Part shown: positions 5,351 through 12,029 of the stretch, in pieces
How the letters are laid out: every line of letters starts with the position of its first letter
Position numbering within the stretch: the stretch's first letter is position 1
Origin: a virus
Virus record (IMG/VR): IMGVR_UViG_3300025309_000048
Location: 1-25,947 of that record
Direction: 5' to 3' (one strand)
DNA: 25,947 nucleotides
Program-made: the position numbers and the translations under genes
The notes under the pieces: generated by a model
Seen by the model: the letters and a program-made list of their open reading frames with translations, nothing else
The model's database searches: none
What the model was told of the DNA's origin: nothing

Positions 5351-6842
5351 GCTTAGTCTCCTTTTCTGTCATTTGATCTACTTGCCATTGTTCATAGGCA
5401 ACCTTTCGAGCCTTGTCAAATGTGTGTGGCCAGCAAGCTTCACACTTGCTTACATCGAGTTGATGAAGTGCCCTGGATGCGGCTACATACAATATGTTGG
5501 TTTCTTCAGTAGTAGGGTTGCCCTGATCGCTGGGAACCTTGAAATCGTTAGCTAGCCTCACTCTAGGCCACTCCAGACCTTTTGCTTTATGGGCCGTAAT
5601 TATGGTTACGTCGGCTTCGTTTGGATCTTCCACAGTTGACTCTAGAATACTTAATAAGCGTTCCCTGCCATAGAGTTCGATTAATTTTAGGATTGGCTTA
5701 ATATCTCCGCCCATTGGAGAATTAGCATACTCGACTAGATCGACAAAGTTCTTAAAAAGGAATAAGTCTGGATGATTTGAATATCCCTGGAGTTTGAGCT
5801 GAATTATAGAGTTGATAAGATATGTAAGTTGTTGAGTACCTCCCAGGATGTGGACAGAAAGATTCTTATCAAGAGCTTCGATTGTTTCTGCAATAATTCC
5901 TTTGTTTGTTCGACAGAGAATGGCATCCACAGCTGGAAGGGGCTCGTAATGGATAGAAGAAACAACATCGTCGTTGCCATGAAATGGCACATAAGCAAAC
6001 TGATATGGATAATAGCCTATGATTATAGTGTTTGCCATATTGGCTATGTTTTCACCGAATCGGAAACTTCTAGTAATGTATAGCTTTGCCAAATTCTCGT
6101 CTTGCAAGGCATTGACTGCACCTCTCCAACTGTAGATTTGCTGGAAACAGTCTCCAACGAAGATCTTTTGACAACTTTGATTCTTGATTACTTGTGCAAT
6201 AACTGGGTTGCTATCTTGATATTCGTCAAAGAAGATAAAGTCTTTGTTAATGATTGGGTTTGTTAATGCCCAGATTTTGAGATAAACATCATGAGTTATT
6301 GGCATATGCTTATTAACATCAGCCATTTCATTAAATACAAGATTGGCATGGTGAACCAAATCTTCACGCATAATATCCAGGTCTGCATCCTGAAGAATTG
6401 TTAATCTTGGCAAATGTTTGTATTGAATAACTTCATCGCTAGAATAACAGTACTTGCGGATCGTATTTAGAATGAGGTATCCTTTGTTGGCTGGACTGTT
6501 ATATAACTGCCATTCTCCAATGTCGAAAGTATCAGCTAGTTGTTTGCCTGTCAGTTTGCTGAGCTTCTTCTTATATTTGTAACCAATTGCACCGTATGCT
6601 AAGGCATGGCCAGTTTTGCACATTATGTTGCTAGAAAACTTGGTTACAGCTTCTTGAGCGAGAAGTTTGTTGAATGAAATTGATAATCCGTATCCTGACA
6701 TTTTGCGCGCCATAGCGAGGAGTAAGAATGTTTTGCCACTGCCAGGAGGTGCTTGGATGGCATAATTGTTTCCATCAAGAATGGTATTGACATGCGACTC
6801 TTGTTCGGTGGTAAGAGTCTTGCCTTTATATTTCATTACCAT
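5322..6842 (-). CDS. UvrD/PcrA-like superfamily 1 DNA helicase, 506 aa
   Basis: ATP-dependent DNA helicase of superfamily 1A. Motifs appear in order: Walker A APPGSGKT (31-38), motif II IFFDEYQD (203-210), motif III GDCFQQIYSWRG (230-241), the SFRF block near 259, motif V AHKAKGLEW (417-425), and motif VI LYVAASRA (451-458) with the arginine finger R457. It is shorter than bacterial UvrD or PcrA (about 700 aa), as is usual for phage versions. GGAG lies eight bases before the ATG. Known relatives unwind DNA during repair, recombination or replication. With the Cas4/RecB-like nuclease and P-loop ATPase downstream it could supply a RecBCD-like function split over separate genes; that is inference. 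Confidence 0.95.
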   Translation of the reverse strand: MVMKYKGKTLTTEQESHVNTILDGNNYAIQAPPGSGKTFLLLAMARKMSGYGLSISFNKLLAQEAVTKFSSNIMCKTGHALAYGAIGYKYKKKLSKLTGKQLADTFDIGEWQLYNSPANKGYLILNTIRKYCYSSDEVIQYKHLPRLTILQDADLDIMREDLVHHANLVFNEMADVNKHMPITHDVYLKIWALTNPIINKDFIFFDEYQDSNPVIAQVIKNQSCQKIFVGDCFQQIYSWRGAVNALQDENLAKLYITRSFRFGENIANMANTIIIGYYPYQFAYVPFHGNDDVVSSIHYEPLPAVDAILCRTNKGIIAETIEALDKNLSVHILGGTQQLTYLINSIIQLKLQGYSNHPDLFLFKNFVDLVEYANSPMGGDIKPILKLIELYGRERLLSILESTVEDPNEADVTIITAHKAKGLEWPRVRLANDFKVPSDQGNPTTEETNILYVAASRALHQLDVSKCEACWPHTFDKARKVAYEQWQVDQMTEKETKHEYKTTEDN

Positions 6843-6845
6843 AAC

Positions 6846-7082
6846 TTAATCTCCATAATCATAATAATCTGGTTCATCCATCTCAGCATCTGGAACGTCT
6901 GCCTCGCAGCAATCAGTTACAGGTGAGCCATAATCAGATGGATAGTGAATGCCAGCTTGGCCATAAGTGCAATGAGTGCCAGAATAACTGAATGAATCGT
7001 CTAAGGCAATTATGCGACAGGGCTGATTGCAGGCTGGACAAAGAAAGTTAGTTGGTGTCTTATAGTGTGGGAGTTTTTTCAT
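6846..7082 (-). CDS. Zinc-ribbon-like acidic protein, 78 aa
   Basis: Residues 15-18 are CPAC, with a further Cys at 22, then Cys and His residues in the THCTYGQAGIH segment and a CC pair in TDCCEAD. This spacing suggests one or two zinc sites. The C-terminus is very acidic (DAEMDEPDYYDYGD), as in proteins that contact polymerase or single-stranded-DNA-binding partners, though that is a guess. The ribosome binding site is weak, so coupling from upstream is possible. It directly precedes the helicase gene (3-base gap). Confidence 0.75.
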   Translation of the reverse strand: MKKLPHYKTPTNFLCPACNQPCRIIALDDSFSYSGTHCTYGQAGIHYPSDYGSPVTDCCEADVPDAEMDEPDYYDYGD

Positions 7083-7121
7083 GGTGATTATTTATTATTT
7101 AACCAGTCGTTAAACTTCTTT

Positions 7122-7364
7122 TCACTTCCCACAACATAAGCTTGGTGCTTCATTATATAAAAATTCTATGTATGCTGGCAGCTTTTGAATGTTTTCGTTA
7201 TCTGCATGGTTAATAGCGCCGCGAAGATCATTTTTAAGAACTGCTGAGAGAAAACCTCCTGGTTTAATGTGCCCCTCAATATAACGCTCCAATCCATACA
7301 TCATACGTTCAGGGATATAAAAAGTACGAAAAGAATATTGCGCATTCTTAGTGAAGTCCCACAT
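7122..7364 (-). CDS. Conserved phage protein of unknown function, 80 aa
   Basis: The core pattern (IPERMMYGLERYIEGHIKPG, then FLSAVLKNDLRGAINHAD, N, and YNEAPSLCCG) matches a small protein I recall from many phage and prophage early regions, with the consensus GxxRYIexGxxPGxFLxAVLxNDLxxA--AD--N and a YNxAPSxCxG tail. No function is established to my knowledge. AAGGAG lies before the ATG at 7362-7364. Confidence 0.8.
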   Translation of the reverse strand: MWDFTKNAQYSFRTFYIPERMMYGLERYIEGHIKPGGFLSAVLKNDLRGAINHADNENIQKLPAYIEFLYNEAPSLCCGK

Positions 7365-7377
7365 AATAGTGCTCCTT

Positions 7378-7494
7378 TTAATATTGAACTACTGGTTCTT
7401 GTTGCGAGATGGTATGTTGATAATCCATTTCTCCTGCAATGCCGAATAGGATTAAGATGATAAGGGCTGTAAGAAGTTTGAATATTAATTTCAT
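7378..7494 (-). CDS. Small membrane or secreted peptide, 38 aa
   Basis: AAAGGACC lies upstream of the ATG at 7492-7494. Residues 2-19 are a short basic start followed by a hydrophobic stretch (KLIFKLLTALIILILFGI), then a polar tail (AGEMDYQHTISQQEP). This could be a signal peptide or a single membrane anchor. Function unknown. Confidence 0.6.
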   Translation of the reverse strand: MKLIFKLLTALIILILFGIAGEMDYQHTISQQEPVVQY

Positions 7495-7522
7495 TGTTTT
7501 TGGTCCTTTATTATGAGTACTC

Positions 7523-7873
7523 CTAACTAAAAATACAATTTATATTATTACTGCCATCATAATCTGATTCTACTCTTTTAAATGGGGCTAATTTTCCTGT
7601 AGAATTAATTTCATTTAAATCCATTAAAGCAATTTCAAGTTCCCTTTCTACTGAGAAGTCTAAAGATGCTAAGCACCAAGTACCATCTTGTTCAGTTTTA
7701 AATCCTTCATCTCTTGGACAAAAACCATCTTCTGTTCTGTCAGATAATGAAAATAAAGATATACCTTTCTGTGGATCAACTACTTTTACAAAAGCCTTTG
7801 TTATACTTCCATTCCTGTCAATGTAATCAAATTCAACTCCAAGCATTGTTTTCATATTATCTCTTGTTATCAT
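7523..7873 (-). CDS. Unknown 116-aa protein, possible paralog of 9609-9929
   Basis: I placed the start at the ATG at 7871-7873 because AAAGGAG lies eight bases upstream; the open frame extends 14 codons further without a ribosome binding site. The fold looks beta-rich: GVEFDYIDRNGSITKAFVKVVDPQKG, then SLFSLSDRTEDGF, WCLASLDF and a helix. The 106-aa protein at 9609-9929 shows the same order (G-EF-Y, AYVKKID, LLSFWSFSLVTDSGY, CCLGY) and a similar cysteine-containing C-terminus, so the two probably arose by duplication. Function unknown. Confidence 0.75.
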   Translation of the reverse strand: MITRDNMKTMLGVEFDYIDRNGSITKAFVKVVDPQKGISLFSLSDRTEDGFCPRDEGFKTEQDGTWCLASLDFSVERELEIALMDLNEINSTGKLAPFKRVESDYDGSNNINCIFS

Positions 7874-7920
7874 TTTTATGTCTCCTTTGATTGTGAGTTC
7901 TTTAAAATCTTGCAAGATTA

Positions 7921-8178
7921 TTATTCCAGATCAGTTAAGAGCATTCTCCTGGTTACTTTTGTCTTGCTGAATTTCTGCCTTACAAAGTCTATGGATTCTT
8001 GACTCGGTGGAGATTTTGGATCTTGGCAGAGATAAATGATTCCATAATAAAAAGTAAGTTTGATAATTTGACTAGTTGTTAATTCAGCTGGGTCTATGCC
8101 TTTAGCAAGTAGGCCATCACGAGCTTTGGCAAGATCTTCAATAGTCATTCGGGTTGAAACTACGCGGGCTTTACTCAT
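7921..8178 (-). CDS. Ribbon-helix-helix-like DNA-binding protein, 85 aa
   Basis: The start is the ATG at 8176-8178 (MSKARVVSTRMT) with AAAGGAACC upstream; an earlier in-frame ATG has none. Residues 3-10 form a basic strand (KARVVSTR), followed by helix IEDLAKARDGLLAKG, a Pro-turn, and helix LTTSQIIKLTFYYGIIYL. The strand-helix-helix order suits the Arc/MetJ/CopG fold. Two other genes here (8514-8795 and 12030-12605) show the same pattern (strand, A-helix, S/T-SQ--K helix). Such proteins act as dimeric repressors or partition proteins. Its target is unknown. Confidence 0.65.
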   Translation of the reverse strand: MSKARVVSTRMTIEDLAKARDGLLAKGIDPAELTTSQIIKLTFYYGIIYLCQDPKSPPSQESIDFVRQKFSKTKVTRRMLLTDLE

Positions 8179-8206
8179 AGTTGGTTCCTTTATTAATTGA
8201 CTGATG

Positions 8207-8512
8207 TTATTTACCAAAAGAACACACATTCCAATGGCGTTCTAAATCTTGTTTATACTCTTCAGTGCTTATCCAATTCTTAGCTTCTTCTTCCGTATCA
8301 AATACTCGATTAAGATTGTTTATATATGATTCATTTTCATATTCAATACCAATATCAGACAAGTACCAGGCATAAGTAAAATTTGTTCTGAAATTATGTA
8401 CTGTATCTTTAGGTATCATTATCTCTTCAAATTGTATTGCTGATATTGAACCCACACATACTGCATAATATGTTTTACATATAACAATATTGTTTACGTG
8501 TATTCTTTTCAT
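8207..8512 (-). CDS. Unknown 101-aa protein
   Basis: The start is the ATG at 8510-8512 because a perfect AGGAGG lies six bases upstream, inside the last codons of the 8514-8795 gene, indicating coupling. The N-terminus is beta-rich (MKRIHVNNIVICKTYYAVC). The C-terminal part includes FDTEEEAKNWISTEEY, which resembles the helix found in many small phage proteins with an "EEA--W" motif. No catalytic motif is visible. Confidence 0.75.
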   Translation of the reverse strand: MKRIHVNNIVICKTYYAVCVGSISAIQFEEIMIPKDTVHNFRTNFTYAWYLSDIGIEYENESYINNLNRVFDTEEEAKNWISTEEYKQDLERHWNVCSFGK

Positions 8513-8513
8513 A

Positions 8514-8795
8514 TTATACCTCCTGATGAGTGAAGTTTTCCTCATCAGCCAATGATATCAAGTTGATTTCTCTCTTTCTGGGATTTAAGATAAAAACTTG
8601 GGTTTCTTGCATAATGTCTGGATTTACTTCATCTGTTTGGCTAAGGGTCATTTTTGCCAGGTAATCAGTATAGATGATCTTGACTAGTTGGCTAAGACTA
8701 GTAAGTTGGAAGTTCGGCTCCAGGCTGCGGACAATTTGCAGGCCACGAGCAAGTTGATAGGTTGTGAAGCGGAATGTAATGATTGGGCTTGACAT
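8514..8795 (-). CDS. Ribbon-helix-helix-like protein, 93 aa
   Basis: The N-terminus MSSPIITFRFTTYQLARGL, followed by IVRSLEPN and SLSQLVKIIYTDYLAK, aligns by eye with the N-terminus of the 191-aa protein at 12030-12605 (MSSP---FR---YQLA--L-I---LEPN---SLSQ--K-I--D). The strand-helix-helix layout suits a ribbon-helix-helix DNA-binding domain. The remaining 40 residues are polar, with a short strand (TQVFILNPRKREIN). AGGAACC precedes the ATG. It probably binds DNA as a dimer; the site is unknown, though the iterons near 12.7-13.2 kb are candidates. Confidence 0.7.
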   Translation of the reverse strand: MSSPIITFRFTTYQLARGLQIVRSLEPNFQLTSLSQLVKIIYTDYLAKMTLSQTDEVNPDIMQETQVFILNPRKREINLISLADEENFTHQEV

Positions 8796-8824
8796 TGTAA
8801 TGGTTCCTATTAATTGGAAAATAT

Positions 8825-9148
8825 TTAATCTTTAACTTTTCTAAACATCGCAGGCGGTATCATGCCAGGAAATGCAGTTATTTCAGCAAATCTAATATTA
8901 TTCAAGAAAAGACGAAATAACTTCTCTTGAATAGTGGCATTACGCATTACAAATGGATGAGTAAGGTCCTCAAATATTTTAATGGATTTAACTGGAATGT
9001 ATGTATCACATATTTCAGCCAATTTCATTGTAATATATTTGTCATCATCATTAAGGCGAATGTAGAAACGACGACGAATAGATTTAAGTCTTTTATAAGG
9101 ATCTTTACTTTTGCATGCTCTAATAAATAGTTGGTCTATTTTAGTCAT
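8825..9148 (-). CDS. Unknown basic protein, 107 aa
   Basis: The family is not recognised. The N-terminal third is strongly basic (MTKIDQLFIRACKSKDPYKR, then LKSIRRRFYIR), compatible with nucleic-acid binding. A helix (KYITMKLAEICDTYIP) and a proline-rich C-terminus (FPGMIPPAMFRKVKD) follow. AGGAT lies upstream of the ATG at 9146-9148. No zinc or nucleotide motif is visible. Confidence 0.8.
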   Translation of the reverse strand: MTKIDQLFIRACKSKDPYKRLKSIRRRFYIRLNDDDKYITMKLAEICDTYIPVKSIKIFEDLTHPFVMRNATIQEKLFRLFLNNIRFAEITAFPGMIPPAMFRKVKD

Positions 9149-9153
9149 TTTAG

Positions 9154-9597
9154 TTATCCTATGGTTTGAGTTGCTTTAAAGGTTTGAATAATAGCCTGTT
9201 GTTGTTCTTTACTTAGGGTAGAAAGAATCTGCTGGCAAAGAAGCTCAATGTTGACTGGTTCACTAGTTTTTGGCACTCTTATCTTGGTTGATTCTTTCAT
9301 TTTGATTGCATGTTTATTCATGTTGAGATTGTAATCGATAGCTTGATAAATGCTGGCTACTTCTTTCCATGCTTCATAGGCTTTATGGTATGCAGTCTGA
9401 GTAATTTCTTTTTCTTTGTTCAGCGGAATTAAAGTAGCTTTGGTAGATTCTAGCCTGGTTGCAAGTTCTTTCTGGTAACAGGTCTTGCAAAGCTGTTCGG
9501 ACAAACCAATCTTACGAATGTTATGAATTTCTTTTTCAGTTAAGTTGAAGCCGATTGCTTCATTGAGGGTGTTGCAAATTGGACAGAGTTTTTTCAT
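9154..9597 (-). CDS. Zinc-finger coiled-coil protein, 147 aa
   Basis: The start is the ATG at 9595-9597 (MKKLCPICN) with AAGGAG nine bases upstream. CPIC at residues 5-8 and CKTC near 37-40 form a four-cysteine zinc site around a short helix (LTEKEIHNIRKIGLS). A long helix follows (about 50-95, rich in Lys, Ala, Glu and Tyr), then a helical C-terminus (LCQQILSTLSKEQQQAIIQTF). The layout suggests a small adaptor with a zinc knuckle and dimerising coil. The family is not recognised. It lies 11 bases downstream of the 106-aa gene. Confidence 0.75.
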   Translation of the reverse strand: MKKLCPICNTLNEAIGFNLTEKEIHNIRKIGLSEQLCKTCYQKELATRLESTKATLIPLNKEKEITQTAYHKAYEAWKEVASIYQAIDYNLNMNKHAIKMKESTKIRVPKTSEPVNIELLCQQILSTLSKEQQQAIIQTFKATQTIG

Positions 9598-9608
9598 GTC
9601 TAAGCTCC

Positions 9609-9929
9609 TTAGAATGGACATCCGTCAAAATAAATTCCTGTTTGTTTAGATAAATGTTTTCTAATAGTTTTTATTTCTGTAATAAATTCAATAATTTTAT
9701 CTAATGTATTTGAATAACCTAAACAACAAGCACCCTCAATTTTTTCTTCATCATCTAGTGGTTCAAACTCATATCCGCTATCTGTAACTAGTGAAAAGCT
9801 CCAGAAAGATAATAGTTCTTTTTCTAAGTCTATTTTCTTAACATATGCTGACATTGTATCGTTATCTTCGAACACGTAGGTAAACTCGTGCCCTTGGAAA
9901 GACATAATCTCTTCTGATGTCATTGTCAT
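9609..9929 (-). CDS. Unknown acidic protein, 106 aa, possible paralog of 7523-7873
   Basis: The start ATG overlaps the upstream stop (TAATG), with CGGAG six bases upstream. The protein is acidic and beta-rich in its first 70 residues (GHEFTYVFEDNDTMSAYVKK, then LLSFWSFSLVTDSGYEFE), then helical, ending GIYFDGCPF. The order of segments parallels the 116-aa protein at 7523-7873. Function unknown. Confidence 0.75.
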   Translation of the reverse strand: MTMTSEEIMSFQGHEFTYVFEDNDTMSAYVKKIDLEKELLSFWSFSLVTDSGYEFEPLDDEEKIEGACCLGYSNTLDKIIEFITEIKTIRKHLSKQTGIYFDGCPF

Positions 9930-10117
9930 TATGATCTCCGCAAGATTTTGAAGATTTCATTACTGTGAGAGTCCTTAGTCAGGATTTGTTTCTGAAATCT
10001 TAATGTGTTGCCTGCCTTGAGCCAGTTAAGCAGTTCAAAGTATGTCACATTGGCAAGGTATTTCCAGCCCATATGGGTTCCAAATCTGTTGTAGAAACGA
10101 ATCGTTTTGCCTTTCAT
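9929..10117 (-). CDS. Unknown basic protein, 62 aa (PhaR-N-like pattern)
   Basis: Basic protein whose layout (YNRFGTHMGWKYLANVTYFE, then LLNWLKAGNTLRFQ, then KDSHSNEIFKILRR) loosely recalls the PhaR/PHB-accumulation regulator DNA-binding domain (N-R-Y...YxxLxxL...G...DxxTxxD). Several conserved positions are missing, so this is only a hint. GGGGAG lies about 12 bases before the ATG at 10115-10117, and the stop overlaps the next start. Confidence 0.6.
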   Translation of the reverse strand: MKGKTIRFYNRFGTHMGWKYLANVTYFELLNWLKAGNTLRFQKQILTKDSHSNEIFKILRRS

Positions 10118-10227
10118 AATTATAACATTCTCCCCTTAGTGTAAATTGTTGTAATGGTTGTTCAAGGATGAACAGCGAAACTAAACATTTGGTCATATCT
10201 AAGGTTATTAAATTGACTAACTCATAA

Positions 10228-10271
10228 CCAGGGGGGGGGCAAAGCTCAATATTGCAAAGTCTTTGCCCTGG
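10228..10271. repeat. Hairpin carrying a 9-G tract
   Basis: GGGCAAAG (ending at 10244) pairs with CTTTGCCC (10261-10268), and CCA/TGG flanks extend the stem around a run of nine G (10231-10239). It follows the stop of the 68-aa gene on the leftward strand. No T-run follows, so it is not a standard terminator. The rest of 10118-10274 shows no gene. Confidence 0.5.
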
Positions 10272-10274
10272 TGA

Positions 10275-10481
10275 TTAGGCAGGCAATTTAGTTATGCACT
10301 GGCAGTCCTGCATCAAGCCTTTTTCTTCGTGGTACATGTTGGGCTGGCTTTCCGATTGAGATTCTGTGACACCTGTAGCAAAGAAGGTCTTTGCTATTTT
10401 CTTACTAAAGAGGTTCATTTTAATTGGTTTTCCACATTTACAGAAATAATCAGACTGAATTTGGTAGCTTTGCTTATTCAT
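10275..10481 (-). CDS. Small cysteine-rich protein, 68 aa
   Basis: CKC near residues 14-16 and CQC near 60-62 are the only cysteine groups and could jointly bind one zinc ion. The segment between is basic then polar (KPIKMNLFSKKIAKTFFAT). GGAG lies before the ATG at 10479-10481. The family is not recognised. It is one of five small cysteine-cluster proteins in the leftward block. Confidence 0.65.
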   Translation of the reverse strand: MNKQSYQIQSDYFCKCGKPIKMNLFSKKIAKTFFATGVTESQSESQPNMYHEEKGLMQDCQCITKLPA

Positions 10482-10540
10482 GCTTTGTTCTCCTTGATTG
10501 GCTGGTGGTTAAAAGCGGGCAACTCCGTTGCTTGGATTGG

Positions 10541-10960
10541 TTAGACAATTTTAGCCTTATCTGATTTTAGTAATGAACAGAAAGCAGAAAAATAAAACCT
10601 TTCAATTACTCCTTCATACTCTATAGGAGTAAATTCAATTTTATAGACATGATACCAATGTCCTGGATGAATAGTATTTTCTTTCTCTATTAATGGATTA
10701 TATAAATCATTTTTATTATTAATCATTCTACAAAGAGTAGCAGTTTTATTACTAGAACACATAGCAATTCCAAAAAAAGGGGTTTTATGAATACTGGCTT
10801 GTGGTGTTGCTGGTAAAATAACTCTTACATTATCAATGCCAATATATCTAAAATAAGCTAAAATATCTTCTTCACGTTTATACTCAATAGATAATAATTC
10901 TTCTAAAGACATTTTATAAGGAATTTCTTTTTCATAATAAGAGTCATATCGAGTTTCCAT
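10541..10960 (-). CDS. Unknown 139-aa protein
   Basis: The start is the ATG at 10958-10960 (METRYDSYY), with GGAG six bases upstream; an ATG four codons earlier has no such site. The protein is mixed alpha/beta, with an aromatic-rich N-terminus and a pattern PGHWYHVYKIEFTPIEYEG in the second half. The family is not recognised. Downstream of its stop is a small GCAAC/GTTGC hairpin. Confidence 0.75.
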   Translation of the reverse strand: METRYDSYYEKEIPYKMSLEELLSIEYKREEDILAYFRYIGIDNVRVILPATPQASIHKTPFFGIAMCSSNKTATLCRMINNKNDLYNPLIEKENTIHPGHWYHVYKIEFTPIEYEGVIERFYFSAFCSLLKSDKAKIV

Positions 10961-10975
10961 AATAATCTCCATAAG

Positions 10976-11263
10976 TTAGATTATGCGAAAGAAGTTTGCA
11001 ATCTTGCCGTCACTTCCAAAGATGTAACCTGTCGCTGTTTGGTTCTTGACTTCAATCCAAATGACATCACTAGGTGCAATGGCTCCGATCTTGAGCCTTT
11101 CAGAGATTTGAAATAAGTAGCTCAAGTCGCAGGTAGCAATGATTTGTGAGGGTTCCCAGATTGCTTGGTCAAGCGGCTGGGTTTCAGGCATCCAAATTGT
11201 GCATTGCTCTTGCAGGTGGAACAGCTCACTTGGGGCAATGGCATAATAGAATGTTGTGTTCAT
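10976..11263 (-). CDS. Unknown 95-aa protein
   Basis: The start overlaps the preceding stop by four bases (ATGA), and AAGGAATC lies upstream. The sequence is beta-rich (MNTTFYYAIAPSELF, AIAPSDVIWIEVKNQTATGY, IFGSDGKIANFFRII). The SDVIWIEVKN segment could be a small SH3-like barrel, but this is only an impression. The family is not recognised. Confidence 0.75.
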   Translation of the reverse strand: MNTTFYYAIAPSELFHLQEQCTIWMPETQPLDQAIWEPSQIIATCDLSYLFQISERLKIGAIAPSDVIWIEVKNQTATGYIFGSDGKIANFFRII

Positions 11264-11547
11264 ATTTTAGATTCCTTAACAACTTCGTCATCTTTCTTAC
11301 AGACTGTACTGATAGTAATGGTTTCTTTAGCACCATTTTGAATCTTTTGGCATTCTTTGCAGCAATTAATTAGGTTGAGATTGTTATCTTTGATTCTGGT
11401 ATCTAGGCAAATTCGTAAAGTTAGTTGGTGACAGAAATTACATGGAAATGGCTTCTTAGTTGTATAATTAATAAGAACCGTTCCTTTGCTGATTGTGGCT
11501 CTAGCATTGGAGGTTACAAGATAATAGTTTGCTTCGGAAGGTTTCAT
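11260..11547 (-). CDS. Zinc-ribbon-like protein, 95 aa
   Basis: CNFC near residues 36-39 and CCKEC near 62-66 form a four-cysteine zinc ribbon around TLRICLDTRIKDNN. The layout (C-x2-C with Leu-Ile, then NxLINCCxxC) resembles the HNH-type zinc scaffold, but the catalytic His and Asn of an HNH nuclease are not evident. GGGAG precedes the ATG at 11545-11547. The gene overlaps the following one by four bases. Confidence 0.75.
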   Translation of the reverse strand: MKPSEANYYLVTSNARATISKGTVLINYTTKKPFPCNFCHQLTLRICLDTRIKDNNLNLINCCKECQKIQNGAKETITISTVCKKDDEVVKESKI

Positions 11548-11560
11548 GATAACTCCCGGA

Positions 11561-11695
11561 TTAATTTGTAAAGATATTCTTTAAAACTGTATCGTTATTG
11601 ATAATCTGTTGAGCCTGTTCTGCTGTAAAACCTATTGAAAATAAAAATAGTACTACTGTTTCGCGCGCTTGGTCTGTTGGAAGAGCGCTTGCAAT
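11561..11695 (-). CDS. Small helical protein, start uncertain
   Basis: The open frame ends at 11561 and its C-terminal part (LPTDQARETVVLFLFSIGFT, then AEQAQQIINN) looks like a real helical protein. The only in-frame GTG upstream (11777-11779) has no ribosome binding site and lies upstream of the -35 box of the 11741-11769 promoter, so it cannot be the start for that transcript. GAGGA at 11706-11710 points to a non-ATG start near 11695 (ATT). About 44 residues would result. The family is not recognised. Confidence 0.45.
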   Translation of the reverse strand: MASALPTDQARETVVLFLFSIGFTAEQAQQIINNDTVLKNIFTN

Positions 11696-11711
11696 TGCTT
11701 TGATTTCCTCT

Positions 11712-11733
11712 ATGGCTGTAGTATGGCTGTAGT
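11712..11733. repeat. Tandem 11-bp repeat over the transcription start
   Basis: ATGGCTGTAGT occurs twice in direct tandem (11712-11722, 11723-11733), immediately downstream of the -10 box at 11741-11746. Its position over the expected start of transcription suggests an operator. Confidence 0.5.
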
Positions 11734-11740
11734 ATGTGTT

Positions 11741-11769
11741 ATTGTACCGTATACACGTGGGTTTGTCAA
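11741..11769 (-). promoter_or_regulatory. Sigma-70 promoter (TTGACA, 17 bp, TACAAT)
   Basis: On the minus strand TTGACA (11769-11764) is followed after exactly 17 bp by TACAAT (11746-11741). Expected start is near 11734. It drives the genes from 11695 leftward. Confidence 0.8.
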
Positions 11770-11777
11770 CAAAAAAC

Positions 11778-11813
11778 ACGTAGGTGGTTTACGGCGAAGC
11801 CGTTGTGCTACGT
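11778..11813. promoter_or_regulatory. Nested palindrome upstream of promoter
   Basis: ACGTAG (11778-11783) pairs with CTACGT (11808-11813), enclosing ACGGC-GAA-GCCGT (11791-11803). It lies just upstream of the -35 box at 11764-11769, where a regulator could bind. The neighbouring stretch 11814-11972 is G-rich on the top strand and shows no credible gene. Confidence 0.45.
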
Positions 11814-11972
11814 TGTGGTAGTTGGTTGGTGGCGTGTATATAGTATGGTGGCCGGGCGAAATAGGGGCTAGAAGGGCGTAGGATGGCCGTGACAGGCCGT
11901 AACGGGACGGTGGGTATGGTGGCATGGACGGTCGGGAACGTGGCGTGGCGGCCGTTGTGGTGGCTAAGCGGG

Positions 11973-12014
11973 GGGCATAACGTAAAAACTGTGTAATTCC
12001 ACCACGTTATGCCC
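11973..12014. repeat. Perfect 11-bp inverted repeat downstream of the 191-aa gene
   Basis: GGGCATAACGT (11973-11983) and ACGTTATGCCC (12004-12014) form a perfect stem with a 20-base loop. On the leftward transcript it follows the stop of the 191-aa gene. No T-run follows. A hairpin with the same GGGCATAA core lies after the gene at 13760-14173. Confidence 0.5.
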
Positions 12015-12029
12015 GTTCATTTGTTGTGT

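Noticed and set aside
10228-10271. Intrinsic terminator at the G-run hairpin
   Set aside because: The stem is good, but no T-run follows on either strand.
11710-11925. Minus-strand open frame of 71 codons, proline-rich
   Set aside because: Low-complexity product of a C-rich strand, overlaps a promoter and has no ribosome binding site.
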